Assembly: GCA_937125225.1 (NCBI GenBank)
Contig: CAKZLE010000020.1
Span: 310,001-374,000, forward strand
Reading direction: 5' to 3'
Source: an uncultured Spirochaetia bacterium
GTDB lineage: Bacteria; Spirochaetota; Spirochaetia; CAKZLE01
Length of the DNA: 64,000 nucleotides
Shown here: positions 12,778 through 21,295 of the stretch, in pieces
Layout of the letters: every line of letters starts with the position of its first letter
Numbering within the stretch: the first letter of the stretch is position 1
The notes under the pieces: model-generated
What the model was told of the DNA's origin: nothing
Databases searched by the model: none
The model's input: only the letters and a program-made list of their open reading frames with translations
Program-made: the position numbers and the translations under genes

Positions 12778-13725
12778 ATGAGACGTATCATGATAAACGG
12801 GTCTCTCGGCCAATTGGGGTCGGAGATCGCCATAGCCCTACGAAAGAGGTATGGGACGGATAATGTGATTCTCACTGATATCAGGGATGATATAAACGTA
12901 GAGTTAGTGAACTCCGGGCCATTTCATAAGGTGGACTGCAGGGATGGTGAGAGATTGACTGAACTCGTTAAAGAGTATCAGGTTGATACGATCTATCATC
13001 TAGCGGCATTGTTATCAGCAACTGCGGAGATGAGACCCCAGATGGCCTGGGACATAAATATGAATGGGTTGATGGTAGCTCTAGAAGTTGCGCGATCGAC
13101 AGGCTGCTCGATTTTTACCCCCTCCTCGATTGGTTCCTTTGGCCCCACGACTCCCAAGGATTTCACACCGCAAGATACTCTGCAACGACCGACCTCCATG
13201 TATGGAGTGACTAAAGTGGCAGGTGAGCTTCTCTGTGACTACTACAACCATAAGTATGATGTTGATACAAGGGGAATCCGTTATCCCGGTATCATATCCA
13301 ATATGACTCCTCCTGGAGGTGGAACGACAGATTATGCTGTTGAGATCTATTATGCAGCGGTGAACAGTGGCAGGTATGAGTGCCCCCTATCAGGTAGTAC
13401 CTATCTCGATATGATGTATATGCCTGATGCCGTGGCTGCGGCGATCTCGATCATGGAGGCCGATGGCGATCGTCTTCGCCACAGGAATGCCTTCAATGTC
13501 ACAGCGATGAGTTTCTGCCCCGAAGAGCAGGCTGCCTATATCAGAAATCATATTCCCGATTTCCAGATCAGTTATAAGGTCGATCCTGTCAAACAGGCTA
13601 TCGCAGATTCATGGCCGAACTCTTTAGAGGATTATGCAGCACGTGTAGAATGGGGTTGGGAACCGACCTATGATCTACATGCGATGACAGCAGATATGAT
13701 CACGACCCTCAAGGGTCGAATGTGA
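12778..13725 (+). CDS. tdh: L-threonine 3-dehydrogenase, extended SDR type
   Basis: 315 residues. The Rossmann motif NGSLGQLG (7-14) and the catalytic Tyr142/Lys146 pair in YGVTK are those of extended short-chain dehydrogenases. The SDR-type threonine dehydrogenases have this length and this start. It oxidises L-threonine to 2-amino-3-ketobutyrate with NAD+. The kbl gene 21 nt downstream supplies the next step, which settles the function better than the fold alone. GAGGAAGG precedes the ATG, and a consensus promoter with a putative XRE-cupin operator lies about 70 nt upstream. Confidence 0.92.
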   Translation: MRRIMINGSLGQLGSEIAIALRKRYGTDNVILTDIRDDINVELVNSGPFHKVDCRDGERLTELVKEYQVDTIYHLAALLSATAEMRPQMAWDINMNGLMVALEVARSTGCSIFTPSSIGSFGPTTPKDFTPQDTLQRPTSMYGVTKVAGELLCDYYNHKYDVDTRGIRYPGIISNMTPPGGGTTDYAVEIYYAAVNSGRYECPLSGSTYLDMMYMPDAVAAAISIMEADGDRLRHRNAFNVTAMSFCPEEQAAYIRNHIPDFQISYKVDPVKQAIADSWPNSLEDYAARVEWGWEPTYDLHAMTADMITTLKGRM

Positions 13726-13746
13726 TCACCAGGTAAGGAGAATACG

Positions 13747-14937
13747 ATGTTTGGAAAGATGAAAGAGGACCTTAAGGACCTCATGAAAGAGTTGGATGAA
13801 CATGGCTTGTATAAACGTGAGAGGGTGATCACCACCTCTCAGAGTTCACATATCGGGGTGAGTGGAGGGTTGGAGGTATTGAACTTCTGTGCCAATAACT
13901 ATCTAGGTCTATCAAATGACCCTGATGTGATCGAGGCTTCAGCAAAGACGATGAAAGAGTGGGGTTATGGACTTTCCTCTGTACGTTTCATCTGCGGTAC
14001 TCAACAGATTCATACTGAGCTAGAGAAACGGATGAGCAAGTTTCTCGGGACTGAGGATACGATCCTCTATGCAGCCTGTTTCGATGCGAACGGGGGGCTC
14101 TTCGAACCGCTTCTCGGAGCTGAAGATGCCCTGATCTCTGATCAATTGAACCATGCCTCCATAATCGATGGAGTGAGACTCTGTAAGGCACAACGCTTCA
14201 GATATGAGCATTCGAACATGGAAGACTTGGAGAGATGTCTCAAAGAGTCTAAAGGGGCCCGTTACCGGCTAATAGCTACCGACGGGGTATTTTCCATGGA
14301 TGGAGATATCGCGAACCTCAAGGGTATCTGTGATCTGGCTGATCAGTATGATGCACTCGTCATGGTCGATGACTCTCATGCTTCTGGGTTTATCGGTGAG
14401 AAGGGACGTGGGACGAGTGAGTACTGTGGGGTGATAGGACGAGTTGATCTCATAACAACCACCTTTGGAAAAGCCCTCGGTGGCGCGAGTGGTGGTTGTA
14501 CCTCAGGACGAAAAGAACTTATCGAGTTACTCAGACAGCGTTCCCGACCGTATCTTTTCTCGAACACCTTAGCTCCAGCGGTCGTTGGAGGCACCCTTGC
14601 GGTGATCGATAAACTTGAAAGAGAGTCCTTGAGCAGAGTTCGTGTCACCGAATCAGCGGCCTATTTCAAAGAGCGGATGATCGAAGCTGGTTTTGATATC
14701 GTGAAGGGAGATACTCCCATCGTTCCAGTGATGCTCTATGATGAGGTCACTGCTGTTGCCTTTGCAGACAAACTACTTTCTGAAGGAATCTATGTGATAG
14801 GGTTCGTCTATCCTGTAGTTCCGAAGGGAAGGGCTAGGATACGAGTACAGATCTCTGCTGCCCATTCTAAAGAAGACCTGGACTGTGCATTATCCGCCTT
14901 CATCAAGGTAGGAAGGCAGATGAAGGTGATCAGTTAG
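13747..14937 (+). CDS. kbl: Glycine C-acetyltransferase (2-amino-3-ketobutyrate CoA ligase)
   Basis: 396 residues, the usual length for Kbl. It belongs to the alpha-oxoamine synthase family with PLP-binding Lys242 in TTFGKALGG and the DDSHASGF motif just before it. It splits 2-amino-3-ketobutyrate with CoA into glycine and acetyl-CoA. Together with Tdh it lets the cell use threonine as a source of glycine and acetyl-CoA. It is cytoplasmic. Its last 8 nt overlap the end of the convergent sbcB gene. Confidence 0.96.
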   Translation: MFGKMKEDLKDLMKELDEHGLYKRERVITTSQSSHIGVSGGLEVLNFCANNYLGLSNDPDVIEASAKTMKEWGYGLSSVRFICGTQQIHTELEKRMSKFLGTEDTILYAACFDANGGLFEPLLGAEDALISDQLNHASIIDGVRLCKAQRFRYEHSNMEDLERCLKESKGARYRLIATDGVFSMDGDIANLKGICDLADQYDALVMVDDSHASGFIGEKGRGTSEYCGVIGRVDLITTTFGKALGGASGGCTSGRKELIELLRQRSRPYLFSNTLAPAVVGGTLAVIDKLERESLSRVRVTESAAYFKERMIEAGFDIVKGDTPIVPVMLYDEVTAVAFADKLLSEGIYVIGFVYPVVPKGRARIRVQISAAHSKEDLDCALSAFIKVGRQMKVIS

Positions 14938-16345
14938 ACTTGATCACTTTTCTGTGAAGCTCCTCTCCATACTCTTCAAGGGCTTTCAGGACGAGTTTTC
15001 CTTGTCCTGTAGTCTCTTTGCTTGCTACCTTCTCTTTGATCTTCCGGGTATAGAATTGATAACTAGTCATGACATCCCCGGGAGGGAAGAGTAGTCTGCT
15101 TGCACAGAAGTTATGCCATTTACGTCGTTCCTCTGTGCTGAGTGCCTCAGGATAGTTCCTGCAGGTATATCGCCAGAGCATCTCTGATACCCGTTTATCT
15201 TCAAACCTCAGGTTAAGGTCCATCAGCTCCTCAGGAGTGGCTCTTCTGATGATGGAGAATCGGTCTCTATCTGTATCGGGGAAGAATCCTCCAGAATAGA
15301 TCTGAAAATCGGGATCGGAAGTACTCTCCTGATAGGGGGTACTGAAGGTCGCATGGATCTTGCTTGGGAGATCATGTCGTTCTCTGATCCTCTTGAAATT
15401 CTTTCGACAGAGTTGTTTATCGATATGGAGTCGCTCTGCTACCTCATCAGTGAAGATCGATACAGGTGATATGAAAGGGCATTTGTTCAGGCCTATCTTC
15501 ACGAGATTCGAGTGTTCTCTCAACTCATCTGGGGTTGCATCCAAGAGGAGTCTAGGATCCTTGGAGAGATCAAAGCACAAGACACCATTGCTGTTATGGG
15601 GATCTGCGGTTATCGGCATCATGAGAGCCGAACAGCCGAATTCTGTGGTATGGATCCCTGAGGTATGAAGGAATGGTGTCTGATTAAATACATTGACAAG
15701 ATCCTTCAAAGGTCTTTTTGATCTATGTGTGAAGGAGTAGTCATAAAGATTTGGTTGATGATCCTTGACGAGTCTAGCAACACTTATCGTCGCATAGACG
15801 TCTGCAAGAGCATCATGAGCGTCTTCATGGCTGATACCATTCTCTTTTGTGAGGCTTTCTAGTCGAAAAGATGGACGTCCCTTCTCGTTGATAGGCCATT
15901 TGATGCCATCAGGTCTCAGATCATGTGCGGCACGCAGCATGTTCATCACATCCCATCTACTGTTCCCATTGGCATATTCTCGAACATAAGGATCGAAGAA
16001 GTTCCTGTAGAGTGCATTTCTGATGAACTCATCATCGAAGGCTATACTGTTATAGCCTACGACACAGGTGTTCGGTTTTGAGAACTCAGAGAAGACCTTC
16101 TGCATGAACTCTCTCTCCGGTAGCCCTTTCTCCAAGGTCAACTGCGGAGTGATACCGGTTACTAGACAGGCTAGCGGGTCAGGAAGATAATCCTCAGGTA
16201 TCTTACAGTAGAGAACGATCGGTTCTTGTATGATCTCAAGATCCGTGTTGGTCCTGATCGCTGCGAATTGAGCGATCTTGTCATATTGATTATGTAATCC
16301 GAATGTCTCCAGATCATACCAGAGTAAAGTTTGAGAGTGCTGCAT
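14930..16345 (-). CDS. sbcB: Exodeoxyribonuclease I
   Basis: 471 residues, against 475 in E. coli. The DEDD exonuclease motifs are present: WYDLETFG at the N-terminus, [11 protein letters not shown] near residue 105, and HDALADVYA near residue 180. The SH3-like and helical C-terminal domains of exonuclease I follow. It degrades single-stranded DNA 3' to 5' in recombination and mismatch repair. The start at 16345 ([11 protein letters not shown]) is chosen because TGGTATAAT ends 7 nt before it and homologues begin here. No Shine-Dalgarno sequence is present, so the mRNA is probably leaderless. Confidence 0.95.
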   Translation of the reverse strand: MQHSQTLLWYDLETFGLHNQYDKIAQFAAIRTNTDLEIIQEPIVLYCKIPEDYLPDPLACLVTGITPQLTLEKGLPEREFMQKVFSEFSKPNTCVVGYNSIAFDDEFIRNALYRNFFDPYVREYANGNSRWDVMNMLRAAHDLRPDGIKWPINEKGRPSFRLESLTKENGISHEDAHDALADVYATISVARLVKDHQPNLYDYSFTHRSKRPLKDLVNVFNQTPFLHTSGIHTTEFGCSALMMPITADPHNSNGVLCFDLSKDPRLLLDATPDELREHSNLVKIGLNKCPFISPVSIFTDEVAERLHIDKQLCRKNFKRIRERHDLPSKIHATFSTPYQESTSDPDFQIYSGGFFPDTDRDRFSIIRRATPEELMDLNLRFEDKRVSEMLWRYTCRNYPEALSTEERRKWHNFCASRLLFPPGDVMTSYQFYTRKIKEKVASKETTGQGKLVLKALEEYGEELHRKVIKSN

Positions 16346-16352
16346 AAGAAGA

Positions 16353-16361
16353 ATTATACCA
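16353..16361 (-). promoter_or_regulatory. Extended -10 promoter of sbcB
   Basis: On the minus strand TGGTATAAT ends 7 nt before the sbcB ATG, so transcription should begin at or next to the start codon. No clear -35 box is seen, as expected for an extended -10 promoter. Confidence 0.6.
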
Positions 16362-16439
16362 TAATTGGGAAAAAAGAGGTAGGTATCATCACAGAAGGTG
16401 TCTCTGTATGCTACTATTATCGAGTAGGAGGGGAGTGCG

Positions 16440-17192
16440 ATGTGTTTCAATATGTCTATCGTTACTGAGTTAATGGCCTTAGAGGAGGAGTTCGGAACGA
16501 TCTTTGATACCTATCCCGCCTATGCCTCAACAGATGGTCGGCTCATCTATCACCAAAGATCCGGGTTCTCTCATCCGGCATGGCCGATTCTCCCTGCATC
16601 CGAGGCGCCAAAACTCTCCTCTGGCTTCTGGGGACTGGTCCCTCACTGGACGAAAGATCGCACAAGTGCATTAGAGATTCAGAACAAGACTCTCAATGCG
16701 AGGAGTGAGACGGTTAGAAGCCTCCCGTCTTTCCGGACTGCAATGAAACAGCAACAACGTTGCCTGATACCTGTCAGTGGATTCTTCGAGCCTCATTCCT
16801 ATCAGGACAAAAGCTATCCCTTCTACCTCCATAGGAGAGGAGCGCTCTTTGCTCTCGGAGGTATCTTCGATATCTGGTATGGACCTGAATCCGGGAAACA
16901 ATATAGGAGTTTCTCTGTCCTCACCGCTCCCTCAGTCGGGATCGTAGATGCTATTCACAATAAGAAACACAGGATGCCTCTACTTATCGAGAAAGAATCC
17001 TATGCTACATGGCTCGACCCATCAACTGATCCAGATACTATCAATGAATTGATGACTAGTAGAGAATCAGACCTCTGTGCCCATCCGGTATCGAAACAAT
17101 TGTATGGCCGTAGTGAACTGGCGATCGCTCCAGAGGTGAGAGAACTCAGCTATTATGGTATTGATGCTATTGATAATCTTACTGTTCTATAA
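16440..17192 (+). CDS. SRAP-domain protein (YedK/HMCES family), abasic-site DNA-protein crosslinker
   Basis: 250 residues. All SRAP hallmarks are present: catalytic Cys2 directly after the initiator Met (MCFN), the NARSE motif (LNARSETV), the glutamate in GFFEP and the histidine in HRMPLL. In this family Cys2 bonds covalently to abasic sites in single-stranded DNA and shields them. AGGAGGGG lies 6 nt before the ATG. Its stop codon overlaps the -10 box of umuD, and the three genes SRAP-umuD-umuC form one DNA-damage cassette. SRAP genes are known to sit with SOS genes in bacteria. Confidence 0.93.
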   Translation: MCFNMSIVTELMALEEEFGTIFDTYPAYASTDGRLIYHQRSGFSHPAWPILPASEAPKLSSGFWGLVPHWTKDRTSALEIQNKTLNARSETVRSLPSFRTAMKQQQRCLIPVSGFFEPHSYQDKSYPFYLHRRGALFALGGIFDIWYGPESGKQYRSFSVLTAPSVGIVDAIHNKKHRMPLLIEKESYATWLDPSTDPDTINELMTSRESDLCAHPVSKQLYGRSELAIAPEVRELSYYGIDAIDNLTVL

Positions 17193-17212
17193 TATGCTTA
17201 ACTTATGTTAAG
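17188..17212 (+). promoter_or_regulatory. umuDC promoter with candidate LexA-type operator
   Basis: TATAAT at 17188-17193 is followed 3 nt later by CTTAAC-TTAT-GTTAAG (17197-17212), a perfect inverted repeat across the expected transcription start and the first possible ATG. It matches neither the E. coli (CTGT-N8-ACAG) nor the B. subtilis (GAAC-N4-GTTC) box exactly, but it has the B. subtilis-like 6-4-6 spacing. Confidence 0.6.
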
Positions 17213-17633
17213 TATTATGCTTCAGGATGAATTATCAGAACTCAAGGTGCCTCTCTATATATCCCCGATACATGCAGGATTTCCCTCCCCGGCAGCCGAC
17301 TATACAGAGGAAGACCTTGATTTCAATGAACTTCTTGTTCACCGGAAGGCCTCTACCTATTGTCTACGGGTGACAGGCGAGTCTATGATCGGTGCTGGGA
17401 TCCACCCGAACGATATCATCGTCGTAGACAGATCTCTTCAACCGTCGAATAGGGATATCGTAGTAGCCTCTCTCGGTGGAGAGTTTACGGTGAAGCGGTT
17501 CTTTAAGAGGCAGGGACGTATCATTCTCCAACCTGAGAATGATAACTTCGAAGCCATCGTCATAGGGCCTGAAGAAGACTTTCTCCTCTTCGGTGTTGTG
17601 ACCTCGGTAGTCAGACAGTTTCGACAGGGATGA
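17205..17633 (+). CDS. umuD: UmuD-type translesion polymerase accessory protein (S24 self-cleaving)
   Basis: 142 residues. Ala-Gly in HAGFPSPAADY is the self-cleavage site. The catalytic Ser is in GESM and the Lys in FTVKRFF, matching E. coli UmuD and LexA. RecA-driven cleavage would produce UmuD', which pairs with UmuC to form polymerase V. Two starts are possible, ATG 17205 inside the inverted repeat and ATG 17217; neither has a Shine-Dalgarno sequence. The stop overlaps the umuC start (ATGA). The palindrome on top of the start suggests SOS repression. Confidence 0.94.
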   Translation: MLSIMLQDELSELKVPLYISPIHAGFPSPAADYTEEDLDFNELLVHRKASTYCLRVTGESMIGAGIHPNDIIVVDRSLQPSNRDIVVASLGGEFTVKRFFKRQGRIILQPENDNFEAIVIGPEEDFLLFGVVTSVVRQFRQG

Positions 17634-18871
17634 AAATCATAGGCCTTATCGACTGTAATAGCTTCTATGCCTCCTGTGAGCGGGTCTTCCGCCCTGATCT
17701 GATCAACCGCCCCATAGCTGTCCTCTCGAACAACGATGGTTGTGTAGTCGCTATGAGCAGTGAACTGAAACAACTCGGGGTGAGAAGGGGGGCTCCCTAC
17801 TATTCAGTCCGTGATCAACTCGACCGATATCAGGCTGCCGTATTCTCCTCGAACTATACCTTGTATCAGGATCTCTCTGATCGCGTGATGGAGATCATCA
17901 GATCATTTGGTGATCCGATTGAAGTCTATTCCATAGATGAAGCGTTCCTCTACACCTCTGGTGATGAAGAGAGTCTACTTCTGTTAGGCAAGCAGATTCG
18001 TGATAGTGTGATACAACAGACAGGTATCCCCGTATCGGTCGGGTTTGCTAGGACAAAGACTCTTGCGAAGATTGCAAACAGGTATGCGAAGAGACATTCA
18101 GGCGTCTTCTATCTTCAGGAGAGTGGGGAACTTCAGATGCTACGCAATACGAACCTGCTCGACGTATGGGGAATAGGAACACGAAAGGCTCGATTCCTCT
18201 TCACTAAAGGAGTCATGACGGCCTTCGATCTGATGCAGTGTGAAGATCGATGGATCCGAAAGTATCTGAGCCTAGTGACCCTGAAGACGGTATGGGAACT
18301 TCGGGGAGATCAGGCTATCGAACGGGAACTCTTTCGCCCTAAGCGTAAAGGGGTACTCTCTTCGCTTGGATTCAGTGAGGAGATCACTGATGTATACTCC
18401 CTCGAGGTGGCACTTGCCTCCTATGCGGCGATTGCAGTGAGGAAACTTCAGGAGCAAGGATCAGAGGCGATGTCTCTTACGGTCTTTCTCCAGACCCATC
18501 GCTATAAGCATTCCTATTATGGTAACTCTATAGACGTGAGACTGTCCCGTGCCACTGCCTATCTTCCCGATATCATAGGACCCGCAGTACAGGGGCTTCA
18601 TGCGATCTTCCTTGAGGGGCTCTCCTACACGAAGGTCGGGATCTACCTGCATGGTATCGATGAGGCTGATCAGTTCCAGATGGATCTCTTCGATCAGAAT
18701 AGAGAGAAGAAGAGAAGGGCCGCTCGAGCGGTCTATGAGATCCAACAACAGTATGGCAGGGGCTCGATCACCTGCAGGAATAGCCTGCCTCAGGAGAGTT
18801 GGCGAATGAAACGACATATGCTCTCATCAAAATATACGACTAGTTGGAAAGAACTCCCTCCGGTGTCTTAG
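17630..18871 (+). CDS. umuC: UmuC-type Y-family DNA polymerase subunit
   Basis: 413 residues, near the 422 of E. coli UmuC. The palm motif is at the N-terminus (GLIDCNSFYASCERVFRP) and the second catalytic acidic pair is in YSIDEAFLY. A helix-hairpin-helix region (LLDVWGIGTRKARFL) and the little-finger domain follow. It copies past damaged bases with low fidelity, as the catalytic subunit of polymerase V with UmuD'. It overlaps umuD by 4 nt and is the last gene of the SRAP-umuDC cassette. Confidence 0.95.
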   Translation: MKIIGLIDCNSFYASCERVFRPDLINRPIAVLSNNDGCVVAMSSELKQLGVRRGAPYYSVRDQLDRYQAAVFSSNYTLYQDLSDRVMEIIRSFGDPIEVYSIDEAFLYTSGDEESLLLLGKQIRDSVIQQTGIPVSVGFARTKTLAKIANRYAKRHSGVFYLQESGELQMLRNTNLLDVWGIGTRKARFLFTKGVMTAFDLMQCEDRWIRKYLSLVTLKTVWELRGDQAIERELFRPKRKGVLSSLGFSEEITDVYSLEVALASYAAIAVRKLQEQGSEAMSLTVFLQTHRYKHSYYGNSIDVRLSRATAYLPDIIGPAVQGLHAIFLEGLSYTKVGIYLHGIDEADQFQMDLFDQNREKKRRAARAVYEIQQQYGRGSITCRNSLPQESWRMKRHMLSSKYTTSWKELPPVS

Positions 18872-19346
18872 TAGTGAAATGGTCGTGATATTAGTCAGAA
18901 AGGAAAAAAAAGGGAATGAATTTAGCTATTGTAGATGGCCTTCTGGTATTTCTAGCTATTACTGTTGCACATTAATAGGATGTAATAATCCTTTTATTAT
19001 GTGTGTTTCTTGCGTGTGATACAAGCTAATATAAAAATATTCAAAGTTTTTTTACTTGAGTAACTCGTTACCCAATAAGGTGATTAAACGGTTTAAATAT
19101 CTTTAAAAGCCGTTTTTCAAATAACGCATGTAACCATGATATAGGTTGATGCTTTAAATATATGAACCACAGTAGACAATGCGTTTTTTTGTTTTGTGGT
19201 TTACAAATCATCTATTAAGTTAGATAATACAAAGTGAATGTTCTGTAGAATCGTAAAAAACAAGGAAAAAGCTTGATTATCTTATTCAAGCCTTATATCA
19301 TATTCATGTTATACTACAGAAACAACAATGAAATTAGGGGGAATAC
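18872..19346 (+). promoter_or_regulatory. AT-rich 475-nt intergenic region with the promoter of the first nucleotidase-like lipoprotein
   Basis: No gene is seen here. The stretch is strongly AT-rich, with runs of A and T that could act as UP elements or bend DNA. Near its end TGTTATACT (extended -10, TATACT at 19310-19315) lies about 30 nt before the lipoprotein ATG, and AGGGGG precedes that ATG. No convincing terminator for umuC was found. Confidence 0.5.
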
Positions 19347-21173
19347 ATGAAGAAGCAAACACTCTTGCGTTTGATGGTCGGCTTAGTTTTAATCCTATCC
19401 CTAGTCGGATGTAAGACTACTGCTCCAGAAGAACCAGTAGTAGATGAGCCCGTAAAGGTAGAGAAGGAAGTGGTTAAACCCGCTCCAAAACCAGAACCAA
19501 AGCCAGAACCAAAACCAGAAGTTGCTGAGGAAGCTGTTGTTGAAGAGGTTGTCGAGGAACCTGTCGTAGAAGAAGTCGTAGTGGATGACATCAATATCAA
19601 AGTGATCGCAACTAGCGATATAAATGGTATGTTGTTTCCTGACAACGTTGTGACTGGTCGAGCAGCTGATACCTCACTTGCTCAGATCTATTCCTTCGTT
19701 GCTGAGGAACGAGCTGATGATTCACAGGGCGTAGTTCTTCTTGATGCTGGAAACGTTATGCAGGGTCAGTTGATTGTAGATTACTACAACTACCTAAAAC
19801 CTGCTAATGAACACATCGTACCTGCTGTTATGAATGCAATGGGTTATGATGCTGCTGTCCCAGGTGCAGATGATGCTGCAATGGGCGCTGAATTGCTATA
19901 CCAAGTTGGTGCAGCTTCAGAATTTCCATGGATCGGTGCTAACGTAGTTAGTGCTCAGACTGGTAAAGCATTCAAGGGCTTTGCTTACACTGTAATCGAA
20001 GAGAACGGTGCTAAGATCGCTATCCTTGGATTGACTTCATCATCAATCGAAGCTCCACAGGGAATCAAAGTAGAAGATATGGTTACCACTGCTAAGAAGT
20101 GGGTTCCAATCATTGAAGCTAGAGAAAATCCAGACATGATCATCGCTCTCTGTCAATCAGAAGGTTCAGACGAAGGTGTCAAAGTTGCTGAGATGGTTCG
20201 AGGAATCGACCTAGTAATCGCAGGAACTAAGACAGTCAAAGCTCTTAACCCAGATGGTGACACAGTATACGTTGTAGGTGCTATGGAAGATGCTAAATCA
20301 GTAGCTACTGCTGATGTAACTCTATCATGGGACAAAGCAGCAGATGAATTCGCAGTTTCAAAAGTAAAAGCTAGATCACAGAGTATGGCTTCTTACCCAG
20401 TAAGCAAAGTTGCAATGGGAGCTTTCTCCTATGCAGTTGATGAGCTGAAAGCTGCAGTAATGACTCAGGTCGGTTACCTTAACGGTGATGTTGATGCTAA
20501 CGATGCACTCTTCGGAGATTCAGCAATGGTAGACATCATGCATAACCTTCAGTTAGATATGACTGGCGCAGATATTTCATTCGCTGCTCCTCCAGTTGCT
20601 AATGTCAAACTGAAAAAAGGACCTATCTATGTTAGAGACCTTCTCTATGTTATGGAAGCCTTCGGACTCGAAAGCAACCAGACATGGCTCTACACTGGCG
20701 AAATGACCGGTGCTGAGATTGATGCTTATCTTGAGTACTCATATGCAAACTGGTTCAACGATATGCAGTCAATCAACGATAACCTTCTTGGTGGACTTGA
20801 TTACTACAACTTTGACAGCGCTGCTGGAATCAAATATGTAGTTGATATTAAGAAAGATGCTGGAAAGAAAGTAAACATCAAGACTACTACAGCTGATGGA
20901 CTCAAATTCCAGAAAGACAAGACATATACCGTAGTAATGAATGCTTACCGAGCATTTGATTATGGTAAATTCCTTTCAAAGGGTGTTGGACTCTCAAGTA
21001 ATGAGATCGCATCAAGAGTACAGTCTTCATTCTCTGTGAATCTTCTTGAAGGATTCATGATGGGCGAAGATATGCTAGGAACAATCGATGCAGAAGCAGA
21101 TGATAACTGGTTTGTATCTCCTAGATATTGGGCTCAGAAAGGTATGGAAAACGATATGAAATTACTAAAATAA
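19347..21173 (+). CDS. 5'-nucleotidase-like lipoprotein, probable inactive paralogue
   Basis: 608 residues. The signal peptide ends in a lipobox (LSLVGC, Cys22), followed by an acidic linker with KPEP repeats (residues 45-60). The rest aligns throughout with the next gene and with UshA-type metallophosphoesterases plus the 5'-nucleotidase C-terminal domain. The metal-binding residues are gone: SDVHG is SDING (91-94), DNGD is DAGN (133-136), GNHD is GADD (173-176), and the later FHSG and GHDH motifs are also replaced. It therefore probably binds something without hydrolysing it, or has a structural role. A strong promoter, a good ribosome binding site and its own terminator suggest high expression. 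Confidence 0.85.
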   Translation: MKKQTLLRLMVGLVLILSLVGCKTTAPEEPVVDEPVKVEKEVVKPAPKPEPKPEPKPEVAEEAVVEEVVEEPVVEEVVVDDINIKVIATSDINGMLFPDNVVTGRAADTSLAQIYSFVAEERADDSQGVVLLDAGNVMQGQLIVDYYNYLKPANEHIVPAVMNAMGYDAAVPGADDAAMGAELLYQVGAASEFPWIGANVVSAQTGKAFKGFAYTVIEENGAKIAILGLTSSSIEAPQGIKVEDMVTTAKKWVPIIEARENPDMIIALCQSEGSDEGVKVAEMVRGIDLVIAGTKTVKALNPDGDTVYVVGAMEDAKSVATADVTLSWDKAADEFAVSKVKARSQSMASYPVSKVAMGAFSYAVDELKAAVMTQVGYLNGDVDANDALFGDSAMVDIMHNLQLDMTGADISFAAPPVANVKLKKGPIYVRDLLYVMEAFGLESNQTWLYTGEMTGAEIDAYLEYSYANWFNDMQSINDNLLGGLDYYNFDSAAGIKYVVDIKKDAGKKVNIKTTTADGLKFQKDKTYTVVMNAYRAFDYGKFLSKGVGLSSNEIASRVQSSFSVNLLEGFMMGEDMLGTIDAEADDNWFVSPRYWAQKGMENDMKLLK

Positions 21174-21195
21174 TTTCATTCTGATTCAAACTTAG

Positions 21196-21222
21196 AAGCT
21201 GCTCGTAAGAGCAGCTTTTTTT
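21196..21222 (+). terminator. Terminator after the first nucleotidase-like lipoprotein
   Basis: AAGCTGCTC/GAGCAGCTT (21196-21204 with 21209-21217), a GTAA loop and a run of T to 21222. Confidence 0.9.
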
Positions 21223-21295
21223 GCGTCCAAAAAAGTGTATTTGGAATTCATTTAGTGGTATACTAGAAATTAGCTTTAATAGGAGGAGCACTAGT

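Noticed and set aside
19480-19530. Short repeated DNA in the first lipoprotein gene (KPEP units)
   Set aside because: It encodes a Lys-Pro-Glu linker typical of lipoproteins. It is not a CRISPR or mobile repeat.
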